The notes: generated by a model from the sequence alone, not told the origin. A stretch of 64,000 nucleotides of DNA from Acidobacteriota bacterium (GCA_016715115.1 JADKBM010000011.1:1311501-1375500), one strand, 5' to 3'. Positions 1 to 11,960 are shown, counted from the stretch's first letter. Numbers and translations: made by a program.

Positions 1-2
1 AC

Positions 3-956
3 AACGGAACGATCCATTCGATCAACGACACGATATCGCAGAGCGGCAGCAACGCCAACCACGCTTTGAAATTCACGAAACTCGCGCTCTCGTTCGTCGG
101 CGAACTTGCAAAAGGCTCGCTCGCGCCAACCGCGCGGGCTCCGTTCGACTTCGACGGCGACGCCAAGTCGGACATCTCGATCTTTCGTCCGGGCGTCGGC
201 GAATGGTGGTATTTGCGGTCGAGCGACGGCGGCAACCGTGCGTTTCAGTTCGGGACCTCGACCGACACGCTGACGCCGGGCGATTTTACCGGCGACGGCA
301 AGGCCGACCTCGCGTTCTTCCGACCGTCGAACGGTGAGTGGTTTGTCTTCCGGAGCGAGAACGCGACCTTTTACTCTTTCCCGTTCGGCGTTTCGACCGA
401 CACGCCGGTTCCGGCGGACTACGACGGCGACAACAAAACGGACGCGGCGGTCTTCAGAGCTTCGAACTCGACTTGGTACATCCAGAGATCCGGCGGCGGA
501 ACGACGATCCAGGCATTCGGCTCCGCGGGCGACAAACCGGTCGCGGCCGATTATGACGGCGACGGCAAAGCCGATATCGCGATCTATCGGCCAAGCGTCG
601 GACAATGGTGGCTGAACCGTTCGACGTCCGGCGTCATCGCCGTGACTTTCGGAACGAGCACCGACAAGACGGTTCAGGGCGACTATACCGGCGACGGCAA
701 GGCCGACCCGGCCTTTTTCCGAAACGGTGAATGGTTTGTTTTGAGAAGTGAAAACTCGACGTTCTATTCCTTCCCGTTCGGAATCTCGTCCGACACGCCG
801 GTTCCCGGAGATTACGACGGCGACGGCAAGTACGACGGCGGGGTCTTTCGCTCGACGAACAGCACTTGGTACGTCCAGCGCTCGACGGCGGGAACTCTGA
901 TCCAGGGCTTCGGCGCGAACGGCGACGTCGCGGTTCCCAGTTCGTCGGTACGCTGA
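3..956 (+). CDS. FG-GAP/VCBS repeat protein, C-terminal part (5' end outside window)
   Basis: The frame is open to the left edge, so only the C-terminus is visible. From about base 145 it is built of repeats of the form DFDGDG.SD...FRP followed by an aromatic 'W(Y/F)xxRS' segment, roughly 45-50 residues each, ending in VPSSSVR. This is the calcium-binding beta-propeller type of repeat (FG-GAP/VCBS) often found at the C-terminus of exported proteins in Blastocatellia. The N-terminal domain that would tell the function is not in the window. A TTG at base 66 lies inside the frame and is unlikely to be the start. A similar but broken repeat tail is found at 22531-22914. Confidence 0.8.
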   Translation, partial: NGTIHSINDTISQSGSNANHALKFTKLALSFVGELAKGSLAPTARAPFDFDGDAKSDISIFRPGVGEWWYLRSSDGGNRAFQFGTSTDTLTPGDFTGDGKADLAFFRPSNGEWFVFRSENATFYSFPFGVSTDTPVPADYDGDNKTDAAVFRASNSTWYIQRSGGGTTIQAFGSAGDKPVAADYDGDGKADIAIYRPSVGQWWLNRSTSGVIAVTFGTSTDKTVQGDYTGDGKADPAFFRNGEWFVLRSENSTFYSFPFGISSDTPVPGDYDGDGKYDGGVFRSTNSTWYVQRSTAGTLIQGFGANGDVAVPSSSVR

Positions 957-1056
957 CGGGTCCTTGAACGCGGCAGGTTACGGCAAACCTGTCGATTCCC
1001 GGCGGAGCCCCCGCGAAACTGAGGATCCCGTCATCTGCAGACAGTGGAGGCAAGTT

Positions 1057-1446
1057 ATGATGATTCGACCTCAGAGCATGATCAACGCCTGGGCTTTTTC
1101 CATCGGCTATTGGCCATCGGAGATGACGGCTGTCGTGTTGTTGCGCAACGGTCAAATTGAAGAGAAGATTGTCTTGAAGGACTCGGCACGAATCTTCTTG
1201 GATGATCCCCAGGCCGGGGTGAAACTGCAAGACGCGGCCCGCGCCTGCCGGGATTATATGTGCGATCGGTTCGGCGGCCAACATAACATCGGCGTCGAAC
1301 TGACGCGCATTGGCTGGGTATTGGCGGCTGTCCTTGATGATTACACGATTGTGGCGATCGCCGAACCGGGTCCCTATCCTCCGATGGTTGACAAGTGGCT
1401 AAAGCGTATGGCGAGTCTTTTGACATCGTCGGCCTACGCCACGTGA
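1057..1446 (+). CDS. Hypothetical protein, 129 aa
   Basis: The start is taken at ATG 1057 because a GGAGG lies 7-11 bases upstream; the frame is open further back to 964 but without a ribosome site. The protein begins MMIRPQSMINAW and contains alternating hydrophobic strands and a segment 'ARACRDYMCDRFGG', ending in a Lys/Arg-rich helix. I do not recognise a family and see no signal peptide or membrane segment. It stands alone between an FG-GAP protein and an oxidoreductase gene on the same strand. Confidence 0.55.
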   Translation: MMIRPQSMINAWAFSIGYWPSEMTAVVLLRNGQIEEKIVLKDSARIFLDDPQAGVKLQDAARACRDYMCDRFGGQHNIGVELTRIGWVLAAVLDDYTIVAIAEPGPYPPMVDKWLKRMASLLTSSAYAT

Positions 1447-1593
1447 ACCGGGGAATTCGAAACCGAAATCGCACTCGCGAGTCGTCGCGTTCAGGACTTT
1501 TTCGCTGATCGCCGACGGCGCACTTGCGGCGTTTGGCGGGCTGATGATCCGCTCGGACTCGACGCGATCAGCTTCCACCAGAAGGAGTACAGA

Positions 1594-2202
1594 ATGAAAA
1601 TTGCAATTCTTGGCGCCGGAAACGTCGGCGCGGCACTTGGACGGCGGTTGGCCGAAGTCGGTCACGAAGTCGAATTCGGCGTGCGAAATCCGGCCGAGCC
1701 ACGCGAAGCGGTTCCCGGGACGAGGTTCGAAACAACCGCTGAAGCCGCTCACGACTCGGAGGTCATAATTCTTGCGGTGCCGTTTGGCGCGGTCGAATCC
1801 GCGCTTCGGGATTGCGGCGACATCGAAGGCAAGATCATCGTTGATGCGACAAACCCGCTCACGATGACCGACAAAGGTCTCGCGCTCACCTGCGGTTTCG
1901 ACACTTCGGGCGCCGAACAGATCGCGCCGTTCACGGCTGGAGCCAACCTCGTAAAATGTTTTAACTCAACGGGTTTCGCGAATATGGCGGACGCCTCGAA
2001 ATCGATGATGTTCGTCTGCGGCGATGATCACGACGCCGTCGAGACCGTACGCAAACTCGCCGAAGACATCGGTTTCGAGGCGATCGCGATCGGCGACCTG
2101 ACGAAATCCCGTCTGCTCGAACCGCTCGCGATGCTCTGGATCCATCTCGCATACTCGACCGATCTGAAGAGAGATTTCGCGTTTCAGATCTTCAGGCGCT
2201 GA
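1594..2202 (+). CDS. NADPH-dependent F420 reductase-like / NADP oxidoreductase
   Basis: A 202-residue Rossmann-fold protein. The N-terminus MKIAILGAGNVGAALGRRLA is the GxGxxG dinucleotide-binding loop, followed by VRNP at the end of strand two, the usual NADP-selecting position. The segment 'IIVDATNPL' and the later 'KCFNSTGFANMADA' are typical of the F420-dependent NADP reductase-like (NADP_oxidored) family (COG2085). Members reduce or dehydrogenate small substrates; the actual substrate cannot be read from sequence. AGGAG sits just before the ATG. The stop overlaps the start of the next gene by one base (TGATG), suggesting translational coupling with the TMEM175-like channel. Confidence 0.8.
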   Translation: MKIAILGAGNVGAALGRRLAEVGHEVEFGVRNPAEPREAVPGTRFETTAEAAHDSEVIILAVPFGAVESALRDCGDIEGKIIVDATNPLTMTDKGLALTCGFDTSGAEQIAPFTAGANLVKCFNSTGFANMADASKSMMFVCGDDHDAVETVRKLAEDIGFEAIAIGDLTKSRLLEPLAMLWIHLAYSTDLKRDFAFQIFRR

Positions 2203-2828
2203 TGGGATACTTCACCAAGGGCCGCGTCGAGACGTTCAGCGATGGGATCTTTGCGATCATCGTCACGTTGCTCGTGCTCGAGATCAAGGTCCCGCACATC
2301 GCCGACCACGATTCGGTCGCGCTGCTTTCGGCCGCACTCTGGAATCTGCTCCCGAAGGTCGTCGCTTGGATGATAAGTTTCCTGACGGTCTGCGTGATCT
2401 GGGTCAATCACCATCGGATCTTCGAGGCCGTCAGGACGATCGACCAGCCGTTCTTCTGGCTGAACGCCAATCTGCTTTTATGGGTCTCGCTGATTCCCTT
2501 TCCGACCGCGCTGATGGGAGACTATCCGCATAACCCGTTGGCGGTCAGCGTTTACGGGGCGGTGTCGTTTATGATGGGGATCGCTTTTCTGCTGATCAGA
2601 TGGTATATGCTCAAACGTGTTGAGATCACGCAAGGCGTATCCAACGCGGAGTTGCGTCGCGGCCTTCGAAATGTTTTGTTTTTTGGTCCGACGCCTTATC
2701 TCGTCGCGATCGGCGTTGCCTGGATCCATCCGTATCTGGCGTTTGCGATCTACGCGTTCGTGACGATCTATTTCATCTTCCCGCGGTCGACGGCGCTCGG
2801 TAAGGATCCCGGTCCGCTTTCAGAATGA
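2202..2828 (+). CDS. TMEM175/DUF1211 family potassium channel-like membrane protein
   Basis: A 208-residue integral membrane protein with about six hydrophobic helices. The first helix carries RVETFSDGIFAIIVTLLVLE, which is the family hallmark (R...FSDG(I/V)FAI..TLL.LE) lining the pore in bacterial TMEM175 channels. Bacterial members are potassium-permeable tetramers; in this organism the role is inferred only. Translation appears coupled to the upstream Rossmann protein through a one-base stop/start overlap. Its 3' end overlaps the convergent acetyltransferase gene by 9 bases. Confidence 0.85.
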   Translation: MGYFTKGRVETFSDGIFAIIVTLLVLEIKVPHIADHDSVALLSAALWNLLPKVVAWMISFLTVCVIWVNHHRIFEAVRTIDQPFFWLNANLLLWVSLIPFPTALMGDYPHNPLAVSVYGAVSFMMGIAFLLIRWYMLKRVEITQGVSNAELRRGLRNVLFFGPTPYLVAIGVAWIHPYLAFAIYAFVTIYFIFPRSTALGKDPGPLSE

Positions 2829-3269
2829 TTTGCGCATACAGATGCTGTTTTCGACGTCGGCATACTGACCATAGTTCGGGATTCGATCGTAGCCGGACTT
2901 TTCGTATAGCCTGATCGCTTCCGGTTGCTTGAAACCTGTTTCCAGAACCGCTTCGACAGCCCCCTCTTCGCGAGCCCATTTTTCGAGTTCGTTCAGAACC
3001 TTCACGGCGACGGCCCGACCGCGGTATTCCGGTCGAACGTACATCCGTTTGATCTCAACGATCGCGCCTTCGAAAGGCTTGAACGCGCCGCAACCGATCG
3101 CTCGATCGCCGTCGTAGGCGACTACCACATTCGCGATCGAATCGATCCTGTTGAACTGGGCATAGAACGAATGCTCCGCGCCGTCACGAATGGCAAGCTC
3201 GGCATCGAGCATCGCGACGAGTTCGCGGAAATCGGAGTTTCCCGAGTTTGTTCGGATCAAACCGGACAT
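2820..3269 (-). CDS. GNAT family N-acetyltransferase
   Basis: A 149-residue protein starting at ATG 3269, four bases after the stop of the upstream phosphoesterase gene, so the two probably form an operon. The open frame extends upstream inside the phosphoesterase gene but that part is an out-of-frame shadow. The core 'VEIKRMYVRPEYRGRAVA' is GNAT motif A with the (R/Q)xxGx(G/A) acetyl-CoA pyrophosphate loop in the form RGRAVA, and 'RLYEKSGYDRIPNYG' is the usual C-terminal motif. The acceptor substrate is unknown. Confidence 0.85.
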   Translation of the reverse strand: MSGLIRTNSGNSDFRELVAMLDAELAIRDGAEHSFYAQFNRIDSIANVVVAYDGDRAIGCGAFKPFEGAIVEIKRMYVRPEYRGRAVAVKVLNELEKWAREEGAVEAVLETGFKQPEAIRLYEKSGYDRIPNYGQYADVENSICMRKSF

Positions 3270-3273
3270 CTTT

Positions 3274-3921
3274 TTAGATATCGACGACGATCGGCGGCTG
3301 GGTCGGCCCGTATTCCTCGTCGCAGTTCGAAGCGTTGACGAACTTGATGCCGAACCTTTCGTCGACACCGTAACCGCAGTGTATATGGCCGAAGATATGG
3401 AGTTTCAAATGCCCCCCAACGCTCAGCGATTCGACCCGTTTTGCGAGTTCCTCGCATCCCGTGTTCTCCGAAAAATAGGGGCGCTCGACGACATCCAGAA
3501 TCCCGTTCGGCGGACCGTGCGTGACCAGAATGTTCGTGTCGTCAGGAATCAGCCGCCACTTTGAGGCGAGTTCGGTGCCGCGCTCGAGATTGAACGCCCA
3601 GTCGAAAAAGCGCGGCTGCCAGGGGCTGCCGTAGATCTTGAATCCGTCGATGTCTACGGACGAGTCTTGCAGATAGATGATCCCGAAATCCGATGTCAAA
3701 CGACGCGCGAGTTCGTTGTTCGTCTCGTAGAGCCAGTCGTGGTTGCCGGCGACGAAGATCTTGTTTCTGTGCGGGAGCGAAGCAAACCATTCCAGGAACG
3801 CGCTGACCTCGTCTTCCGATCCGCGGTTGGTCGCGTCGCCCGAATGGATCAGAAGGTCGCCGTCCGGAACGGCGATCTGTTCGTTGCAATTGTGCGTGTC
3901 TGACAGGCAAACGATCCGCAT
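3274..3921 (-). CDS. Calcineurin-like metallophosphoesterase
   Basis: A 215-residue metallophosphoesterase. All metal-ligand blocks are visible in order: LSDTHN (Asp8, His10), HSGDATN (Asp29), GNHDW near residue 60, THGPP near 135 and GHIHCGYG near 180. The order and the 'THGPP...GHIH' blocks match the MPPED1/2-like branch, which hydrolyses phosphodiesters or cyclic nucleotides with poor specificity. It is probably the first gene of a two-gene unit with the GNAT gene. No signal peptide is present, so a cytoplasmic location is expected. Confidence 0.88.
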   Translation of the reverse strand: MRIVCLSDTHNCNEQIAVPDGDLLIHSGDATNRGSEDEVSAFLEWFASLPHRNKIFVAGNHDWLYETNNELARRLTSDFGIIYLQDSSVDIDGFKIYGSPWQPRFFDWAFNLERGTELASKWRLIPDDTNILVTHGPPNGILDVVERPYFSENTGCEELAKRVESLSVGGHLKLHIFGHIHCGYGVDERFGIKFVNASNCDEEYGPTQPPIVVDI

Positions 3922-3943
3922 AAAAGAAACAGGACTTAAATCC

Positions 3944-4333
3944 TTAACTGATGTCTTCTATCCCGATTATGAGGTCGCCGGAGAACCGGAAAATCGAGCG
4001 GCCATTGAGTTCGATGGTTCGTCCCGCCCTGAGACCGTTCGGGAGATCCACCGCGAGCGTCGCGCTGTACCCGATCCGGACCTCGATCCTGTCTTCCAGA
4101 AACGAAATCTCCTCGATGTGCTGATGCCTTGTCTTGAAGAGCCTCGCCGACGCTCTGGCCTTCTCTTCAAATTGAGCAATCCCGACCGTGTTTGATGTGA
4201 CACGCCCGCCGGAAACATTCTTGAATTCGATGTCCGGATGAAGGGTCCGCAACATCGCCGGGACATCGCAACGGTTGTAGGCGTCGATGTATCCCTGGAC
4301 CAGGTGCAACCGGTTCGTACTGCTTGCCGTCAT
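3944..4333 (-). CDS. NTF2-like / SnoaL-like protein
   Basis: A 129-residue protein beginning MTASSTNRLHLVQGYIDAYN at ATG 4333; the longer open frame upstream lies over the neighbouring gene and is not needed. The pattern 'YIDAYNRCDVPAMLRTLHPDIEF' followed by a beta-rich half with 'GRSIFRF' is the cone-shaped NTF2-like fold (SnoaL/DUF4440 group), which binds small hydrophobic ligands or acts as an isomerase. The function here is not defined. Its start overlaps the stop of the dehydrogenase-like gene by four bases (ATGA), indicating an operon. Confidence 0.75.
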   Translation of the reverse strand: MTASSTNRLHLVQGYIDAYNRCDVPAMLRTLHPDIEFKNVSGGRVTSNTVGIAQFEEKARASARLFKTRHQHIEEISFLEDRIEVRIGYSATLAVDLPNGLRAGRTIELNGRSIFRFSGDLIIGIEDIS

Positions 4334-5466
4334 AGGATCGAGTAAACTCTCGAAACAAAGGTGCCGTGCATAAACGAATGCGGTTCGACCTCGCTTTGAA
4401 GGACAACGCCTTTTCTGTCGCCTTTGAGCAGCATCATTGCCGACTCGCAAAGCGGGGCCGCGGTCGTCGTTTGGATTGCCCGAAGGCTCTTGCCGTTGAT
4501 CTCAAGCGGTTCAACGTAATACGCTTTTTCGATCATCCGGCGACGGCCGTGCGAATCGAATCCGTCAACGGACGCGTGAACTAGAACCAGATCGTCCTCG
4601 ACCGACGGGATGGCTTGGAGCATAACGTCCTGCAACCGATTCGGGAGATTTTCGTCTTTCGGCAATTTCTTCACCTGCCGTTCGACCCATTCGTAGTGGC
4701 CGACGTAGCGGAGCGTCTTGTAATCCAGCGATCTCGCCTTGCCGACGAAGAAATCCGGCAGATCGGCGGCACCGCCCGATGTCAGGTCGGCTTCGTAGGT
4801 GCGCGCTCCGATGACGATCGTTTCGCGCGCCGAAAGCGCCGGTCGTTCGGTGATCTTGAAGTCGCGGATGACGCGCGAGTTCTTGACGTATTCGGTCGCG
4901 ACGCCGATCGGCGACCAGGTAAAGCCGTAAAAATGCGGCTCGTGCGCGTGCGCCGTGAGCGCGCCGACCTTCATCCCGATGCGCTCGACCTTGTCGTTCT
5001 CGTATTTCGCGACGAACTCGTTGTAAAGCGACATCGCGAGGACGTTGATAAAACCCGGCGCCAGTCCGGTTTGCAGGACAAATCCCGTTTGGGCGTCCCT
5101 TGCGAGTTCCATGATCTCGTCGGTCTCGGCGACATATTCCGTCAGATTCGCGTAATGCATCCCGAAATCCTTTGCGAACCGCGCCATCTTCGGAGCCTGC
5201 CCGCCCGGCGAACAGTCGAGCAGACAGTCGCATTCGTCGAATGCGGACTTCATCGCGTCATTGATGCCGTCGCGTGCCATCAGAACCGATTCAACTTCTG
5301 ACGTTTTGTTGGATCCGTCAAGGACGAAGCGGCGCGCACTTTCGAGATTTTCTTCCGAAACATCGCCGAGACAGAGCTCGACCTCAAATTCCGACCACTC
5401 GCGCAAGAGCAGCGCGGCGGCTTCCCCGATTCCCCCCGAACCGGCAATAAATATCTTCTTTTTCAT
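4330..5466 (-). CDS. Saccharopine dehydrogenase-like oxidoreductase
   Basis: A 378-residue protein with an N-terminal Rossmann loop FIAGSGGIGEAAALLLREW and the LYS9-like sequence 'CLLDCSPGG', 'TEYVAETDEI' and 'GLAPGFINVLAM' that marks the saccharopine dehydrogenase family (COG1748). Family members act in lysine metabolism or on carboxynorspermidine, and many are uncharacterised. The exact reaction is not decided by the sequence. It overlaps the downstream NTF2-like gene by four bases, so the two proteins are likely co-produced. Confidence 0.82.
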   Translation of the reverse strand: MKKKIFIAGSGGIGEAAALLLREWSEFEVELCLGDVSEENLESARRFVLDGSNKTSEVESVLMARDGINDAMKSAFDECDCLLDCSPGGQAPKMARFAKDFGMHYANLTEYVAETDEIMELARDAQTGFVLQTGLAPGFINVLAMSLYNEFVAKYENDKVERIGMKVGALTAHAHEPHFYGFTWSPIGVATEYVKNSRVIRDFKITERPALSARETIVIGARTYEADLTSGGAADLPDFFVGKARSLDYKTLRYVGHYEWVERQVKKLPKDENLPNRLQDVMLQAIPSVEDDLVLVHASVDGFDSHGRRRMIEKAYYVEPLEINGKSLRAIQTTTAAPLCESAMMLLKGDRKGVVLQSEVEPHSFMHGTFVSRVYSIL

Positions 5467-5480
5467 TGATTTAGGGACAC

Positions 5481-5696
5481 TTAGGAGTTTTCTTCGGCAG
5501 CCTTATCGGAACCGGCATCGGCATTCTCAAGATGCAGACTGCCCGCTTCGAGGTTGTAATCGCCTTCGGCCTGAGTCGTCGGATCGCCGGTCAGTATCCC
5601 GCCGATCTTTTCGAGTTCGCCGACGATCAATTGCCCGACGGCACCGAGCTTTTCTTTCGTCGACTGGTCATCGTGCTGCTTTTTCTCTTCGGTCAT
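5481..5696 (-). CDS. CsbD-like small stress protein
   Basis: A 71-residue, highly acidic and hydrophilic protein with no cysteine or membrane segment. The order 'KEKLGAVGQLIVGELEKIGG' then 'GDPTTQAEGDYNLEAGSLHL' resembles the CsbD family of small general-stress proteins (a helical repeat around 'GK..G..T.D......G'), but the match is loose. It is placed just upstream of, and in the same direction as, the saccharopine-dehydrogenase-like gene (14-base gap). Confidence 0.5.
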   Translation of the reverse strand: MTEEKKQHDDQSTKEKLGAVGQLIVGELEKIGGILTGDPTTQAEGDYNLEAGSLHLENADAGSDKAAEENS

Positions 5697-5817
5697 AGCT
5701 AAATTCTACACCGAACAGACGGGGATTCGGAAACCGGCCGGAGACGCGGTTTGAAAGAACCGGATGCGCGAGCAGGATGCCTCGGGCGTTCGCGGCGATT
5801 CAAGCTATCCCGATCGC

Positions 5818-6195
5818 TCACTTCGCTTTGAGAAGCGATTCGAAAGATCTCCAGTTGGCAAAAACGAGAAATGCCTCGGCGGCGAAGACGGCGATCGCGA
5901 CGGGCAAACCGTCAGGCATCACGAGGAGATGTACGAGCAGGATATTCACTGCGATCGGGAAAAAGACAACGACCGCGAGGGGCACGAAACGGCCTGAAAG
6001 AAACGCGATCCCGCACAGAAACTCAAAGACCTTTACGACCGGAACGATGTACTTCGACGCGGCGAGTCCTTCGAAGAACGCCTTTGCGTTTCCGGAAAGC
6101 TCCGGCGGCGGAACGAGATTCGCAAAGAACGCAACCGATGCGAACAAGAGCAAGAGTCCGAGCAGTACGCGAACCGCAATTACGGCAATTTTCAT
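5818..6195 (-). CDS. DoxX family membrane protein
   Basis: A 125-residue protein with four hydrophobic helices. The start is set at ATG 6195 because GAGGGG lies a few bases upstream, within the 11-base gap after the preceding gene. The pattern 'ARVLLGLLLLFASVAFF' near the N-terminus and 'KVFEFLCGIAFLSGRFVPLA' in the middle is characteristic of DoxX/DoxD-like proteins, small inner-membrane proteins sometimes linked to thiosulfate:quinone oxidoreduction or to redox stress. It forms a two-gene unit with the DUF1428-like gene. Confidence 0.75.
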   Translation of the reverse strand: MKIAVIAVRVLLGLLLLFASVAFFANLVPPPELSGNAKAFFEGLAASKYIVPVVKVFEFLCGIAFLSGRFVPLAVVVFFPIAVNILLVHLLVMPDGLPVAIAVFAAEAFLVFANWRSFESLLKAK

Positions 6196-6206
6196 ATATC
6201 GTCCCC

Positions 6207-6569
6207 TCAAGATTCATCGACGAGAATCGAAAACCCGCCGTAAACCATCCGTTTGTAATCGAAGAGCGGTTTGCAGGACATCATCGCGGCCATCTCCGGG
6301 TCGTTGAACGCGAGCTTGTTTGCCGCGTCACGCTGCTCTTTGGAATCAAACTCGACGGCGGCGTAAACAAGCGTCTCGCCGGGCAGAAGTTCGACCACAC
6401 TCGGAAACGGGATCAACTCAGGCGCGTTGAGATCGGCAGCGACATACTCACGATATCGGCGCGCGCCGTGTTTCAAGAAGAACTTGGAAGCAATCGCCGC
6501 AAGGTCGCGGTACGCCCCGACATTCTCTTCCGGGATCGGCAAAAGATACACGTCAACGAATTTAGACAT
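6207..6569 (-). CDS. DUF1428-like protein
   Basis: A 120-residue protein starting at ATG 6569 (MSKFVDVYLLPIPEENVGAY). The phrases 'VYLLPIPEENVGAYRDLA', 'HGARRYREYVAADL' and 'MVYGGFSILVD' match the layout of the YbaA/DUF1428 family, a ferredoxin-like dimeric alpha/beta-barrel protein of unknown role. Eleven bases separate it from the downstream DoxX gene. The longer open frame upstream contains no ribosome site and is not coding in style. Confidence 0.72.
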   Translation of the reverse strand: MSKFVDVYLLPIPEENVGAYRDLAAIASKFFLKHGARRYREYVAADLNAPELIPFPSVVELLPGETLVYAAVEFDSKEQRDAANKLAFNDPEMAAMMSCKPLFDYKRMVYGGFSILVDES

Positions 6570-6630
6570 CGGATTATCCTCGATTTTTTTTGAGACTATA
6601 ACACGAAATGCGTCGGCGCCGACCCTCGGA

Positions 6631-6897
6631 TCAGTCCTTCGGCGGGTGTTGATCGAAAAAGTCGTCGGGAAGTTTCTCACCGTAGAGCCTTCGATGCAGT
6701 CGTTGCTTGAATTCGCGTTCGGAAAGTCCGGCCCCAAGCGATGCGACAACGACCCGTCTCGCCGCGGCATTCATCCGCGCCGCGAACAGATTGCGTTCTT
6801 GCGGTGTTTTCGACATCCAGCGTCGATTGCTCAAATCATCGATCTCCGGTGTCGTATCCGTCAATATGCCGGGTCTCTGCCCGTTTTTGACTTTCAT
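6631..6897 (-). CDS. Small partner protein of a nucleotidyltransferase
   Basis: An 88-residue protein whose order 'TPEIDDLSNRRWMSKTPQERN', then an Ala/Arg-rich helix and 'LSEREFKQRLHRRLYG', matches a family of small helical proteins commonly encoded beside nucleotidyltransferase-like genes. The start ATG 6897 lies inside the end of the upstream nucleotidyltransferase gene, giving a 62-base overlap in a different frame. A start at a later methionine (MSKTP) is possible. I infer a two-gene unit of toxin-antitoxin character but nothing in this sequence proves it. Confidence 0.55.
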   Translation of the reverse strand: MKVKNGQRPGILTDTTPEIDDLSNRRWMSKTPQERNLFAARMNAAARRVVVASLGAGLSEREFKQRLHRRLYGEKLPDDFFDQHPPKD

Positions 6898-7432
6898 CAA
6901 ACTCGTTCTGCAATCCTAATCTTTCCACCCAATAACTTAAATAACCCGCGTCAAAACCGTTCTTGATAATGCTTGCGACATCATCGAGTTGCCGGCTCGA
7001 TCTGGATTTTTGCGACCATAGCAATTTGGAAATCATCAAATCTTCGCGTGAGATGATCCAAAGATCAACCTCGCCGGCGTAGTTGACGTGCTGCCTTCGT
7101 TTGAAAGCGTGTTGCTGAAATTCGTCTGACTTGAGAAGAATGCAATCAACCTTGACCAACGTTGCGTTGTTCAAAACGTTGAACATCGAACTCCGGGCGA
7201 CCGCATTTCGCGCGCTTCCGACCGGAATGTAGTAATCGCTTTGAAACTCATCGAAAAATTCCGGCAGGACGGCCGTATTGATGGCAACGATAATGTCAAT
7301 GTCCACGGTCGATCGCGGAATCGCATATTGGCTCAGCGCCATCGAACCCGTGAGCATATACTGAATTCCAATTTTCTCCAGTCTCCGCGTAAAACTCTGA
7401 AGGACATCGAGTTGTTCCAAAACGTCTCCCAC
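6836..7432 (-). CDS. Nucleotidyltransferase-fold protein (MNT/AbiEii-like)
   Basis: A 198-residue protein with the minimal nucleotidyltransferase signature: 'YMLTGSMALSQYAIPRSTVDIDIIVA' near residues 25-50 contains the G(S/G) loop and the D-x-D metal-binding pair, and 'LVKVDCILL' near residue 93 supplies the third acidic strand. The C-terminal half is helical. Such proteins transfer NMP groups and often form defence or toxin-antitoxin modules with a small helical partner, here encoded by an overlapping downstream gene. The biological target is not known. Confidence 0.78.
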   Translation of the reverse strand: MGDVLEQLDVLQSFTRRLEKIGIQYMLTGSMALSQYAIPRSTVDIDIIVAINTAVLPEFFDEFQSDYYIPVGSARNAVARSSMFNVLNNATLVKVDCILLKSDEFQQHAFKRRQHVNYAGEVDLWIISREDLMISKLLWSQKSRSSRQLDDVASIIKNGFDAGYLSYWVERLGLQNEFDESQKRAETRHIDGYDTGDR

Positions 7433-7474
7433 AACTGGAATTTATACCAAACGGCCGATGTTTCAAAATGAAGC

Positions 7475-11020
<3,546 letters not shown>

Positions 11021-11038
11021 AACACTAAACCCAAATTA

Positions 11039-11180
11039 CTTCCCCGCGAATCTCCGCGAATCGGCGCGAATGCGATTCTGATCCGAATCCAGTTTGAACA
11101 ATTCAAGAATCGACGTTCTTTCGCGGGTCTTGAATCGTCGTTCATATTAGCGCGCATTCGCGAAGATTCGCGGGCAAAAC
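11039..11180. repeat. Intergenic repeat region with GCGAAT direct and inverted units
   Basis: The gap upstream of metH carries 'CCGCGAATCTCCGCGAATC' with further GCGAAT units at its left side and 'CATTCGCGAAGATTCGCGGG' at its right side (about 11157-11176), which is nearly the reverse complement. The two arms could form a long imperfect hairpin about 100 bases apart. It looks like an interspersed repeat rather than a riboswitch. Confidence 0.45.
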
Positions 11181-11200
11181 CGGCCATTGCGCATTCCGGG

Positions 11201-11578
11201 CTAAACCCGGCTGCTGATCTGAAAAACATTCCCTTCAGGGTCGGCGCCATCACAGAACGTCAGCCCATTGTAACGTTGGATCTCGCGCATCCGCGCGCCC
11301 GCGGCAGCCAGTCTTTCGCGGTCCGACTCGACATCGTCGCTGTGTAAAACAAACTTCACGTACGAATCCTCACGCGGCGAATTTGCCTCGCTGTCGCTCA
11401 AGTATTCGTCCGGAATCCGGTGCAGCGCCAGTTGGCAGCCATTCCCGCCGAGAATGACGAAACCCGGATCACCGTCGCCGACAACCGCAAGCCCGATCAC
11501 ATCGCGGTAAAAGCGCGTCATCAACGCAGGGTCGGCGACAAACAAAATAACGCGGCTGATTGATCTGACGATCGTCAT
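11201..11578 (-). CDS. VOC family (glyoxalase/bleomycin-resistance fold) protein
   Basis: A 125-residue protein with the two-half VOC pattern: 'VILFVADPALMTRFYRDVIG' in the first half and 'GLTFCDGADPEGNVFQIS' at the C-terminus, the latter being the usual DPEGN-x-(F/L/I) end that supplies a metal ligand region. VOC proteins include glyoxalases, dioxygenases and antibiotic-binding proteins, so the substrate is open. It is in the same direction as metH, which starts 180 bases downstream after a repeat-containing gap. Confidence 0.8.
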   Translation of the reverse strand: MTIVRSISRVILFVADPALMTRFYRDVIGLAVVGDGDPGFVILGGNGCQLALHRIPDEYLSDSEANSPREDSYVKFVLHSDDVESDRERLAAAGARMREIQRYNGLTFCDGADPEGNVFQISSRV

Positions 11579-11733
11579 TCAAGAATCCGGATTCACAAAC
11601 TTGAAAGAAAAAACTCCGCGCTCAACAAGCACAGAGTTTCACAACCTTTCGAACTTAAACTCATAGCTGTTTAGCGGCTTATTTTACGTGGTCGCAAGTC
11701 GCTCTAACTCACCACGCTAGGCTTAAATTGAAG

Positions 11734-11872
11734 CATTTCAGACAGTCAAAGTCAAAATCGAATCAGGTCCTTGCCGCCCGGATGTGCACTAAAAGCGGCT
11801 GCCGCACGGATGTCCTCTTACGGTGGCTTTGCCGCCGGATGTGGAGGCTGTCTGAAAAGTGCATAAATTCGC
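11734..11872. repeat. Interspersed element with TTTCAGACAG inverted ends
   Basis: 'GCATTTCAGACAGTC' near 11731 is matched in inverted orientation by 'GGCTGTCTGAAAAGTGC' ending near 11863, and a third direct copy 'CTTTTCAGACAGTC' occurs near 12089. Between the arms are short GCCGC/GGATGT-rich direct units. No gene is seen. The segment belongs to an 880-base stretch (11579-12460) that holds only repeats. Confidence 0.45.
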
Positions 11873-11893
11873 TGAAAGCGAATCAGATAATAG

Positions 11894-11960
11894 CCTGGGG
11901 TGAGCGAAGCGTAACCCCAGGATCTTAGTCAGATGGGACGCCGACCCTGAAGGGGTCGAA
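11894..11960. repeat. Hairpin repeats (CCTGGGGT/ACCCCAGG and GACCC/GGGTC)
   Basis: Two consecutive small hairpins: CCTGGGGT (11894-11901) pairs with ACCCCAGG (11914-11921), and a GACCCTGAAGGGGTC stem-loop follows near 11943. This paired-hairpin style is seen as an interspersed non-coding repeat in several phyla. No gene is apparent. Confidence 0.45.

Noticed and set aside
11640..11720. Possible tRNA or tmRNA end before the repeat stretch
   Set aside because: No cloverleaf, T-loop consensus or CCA end could be found.
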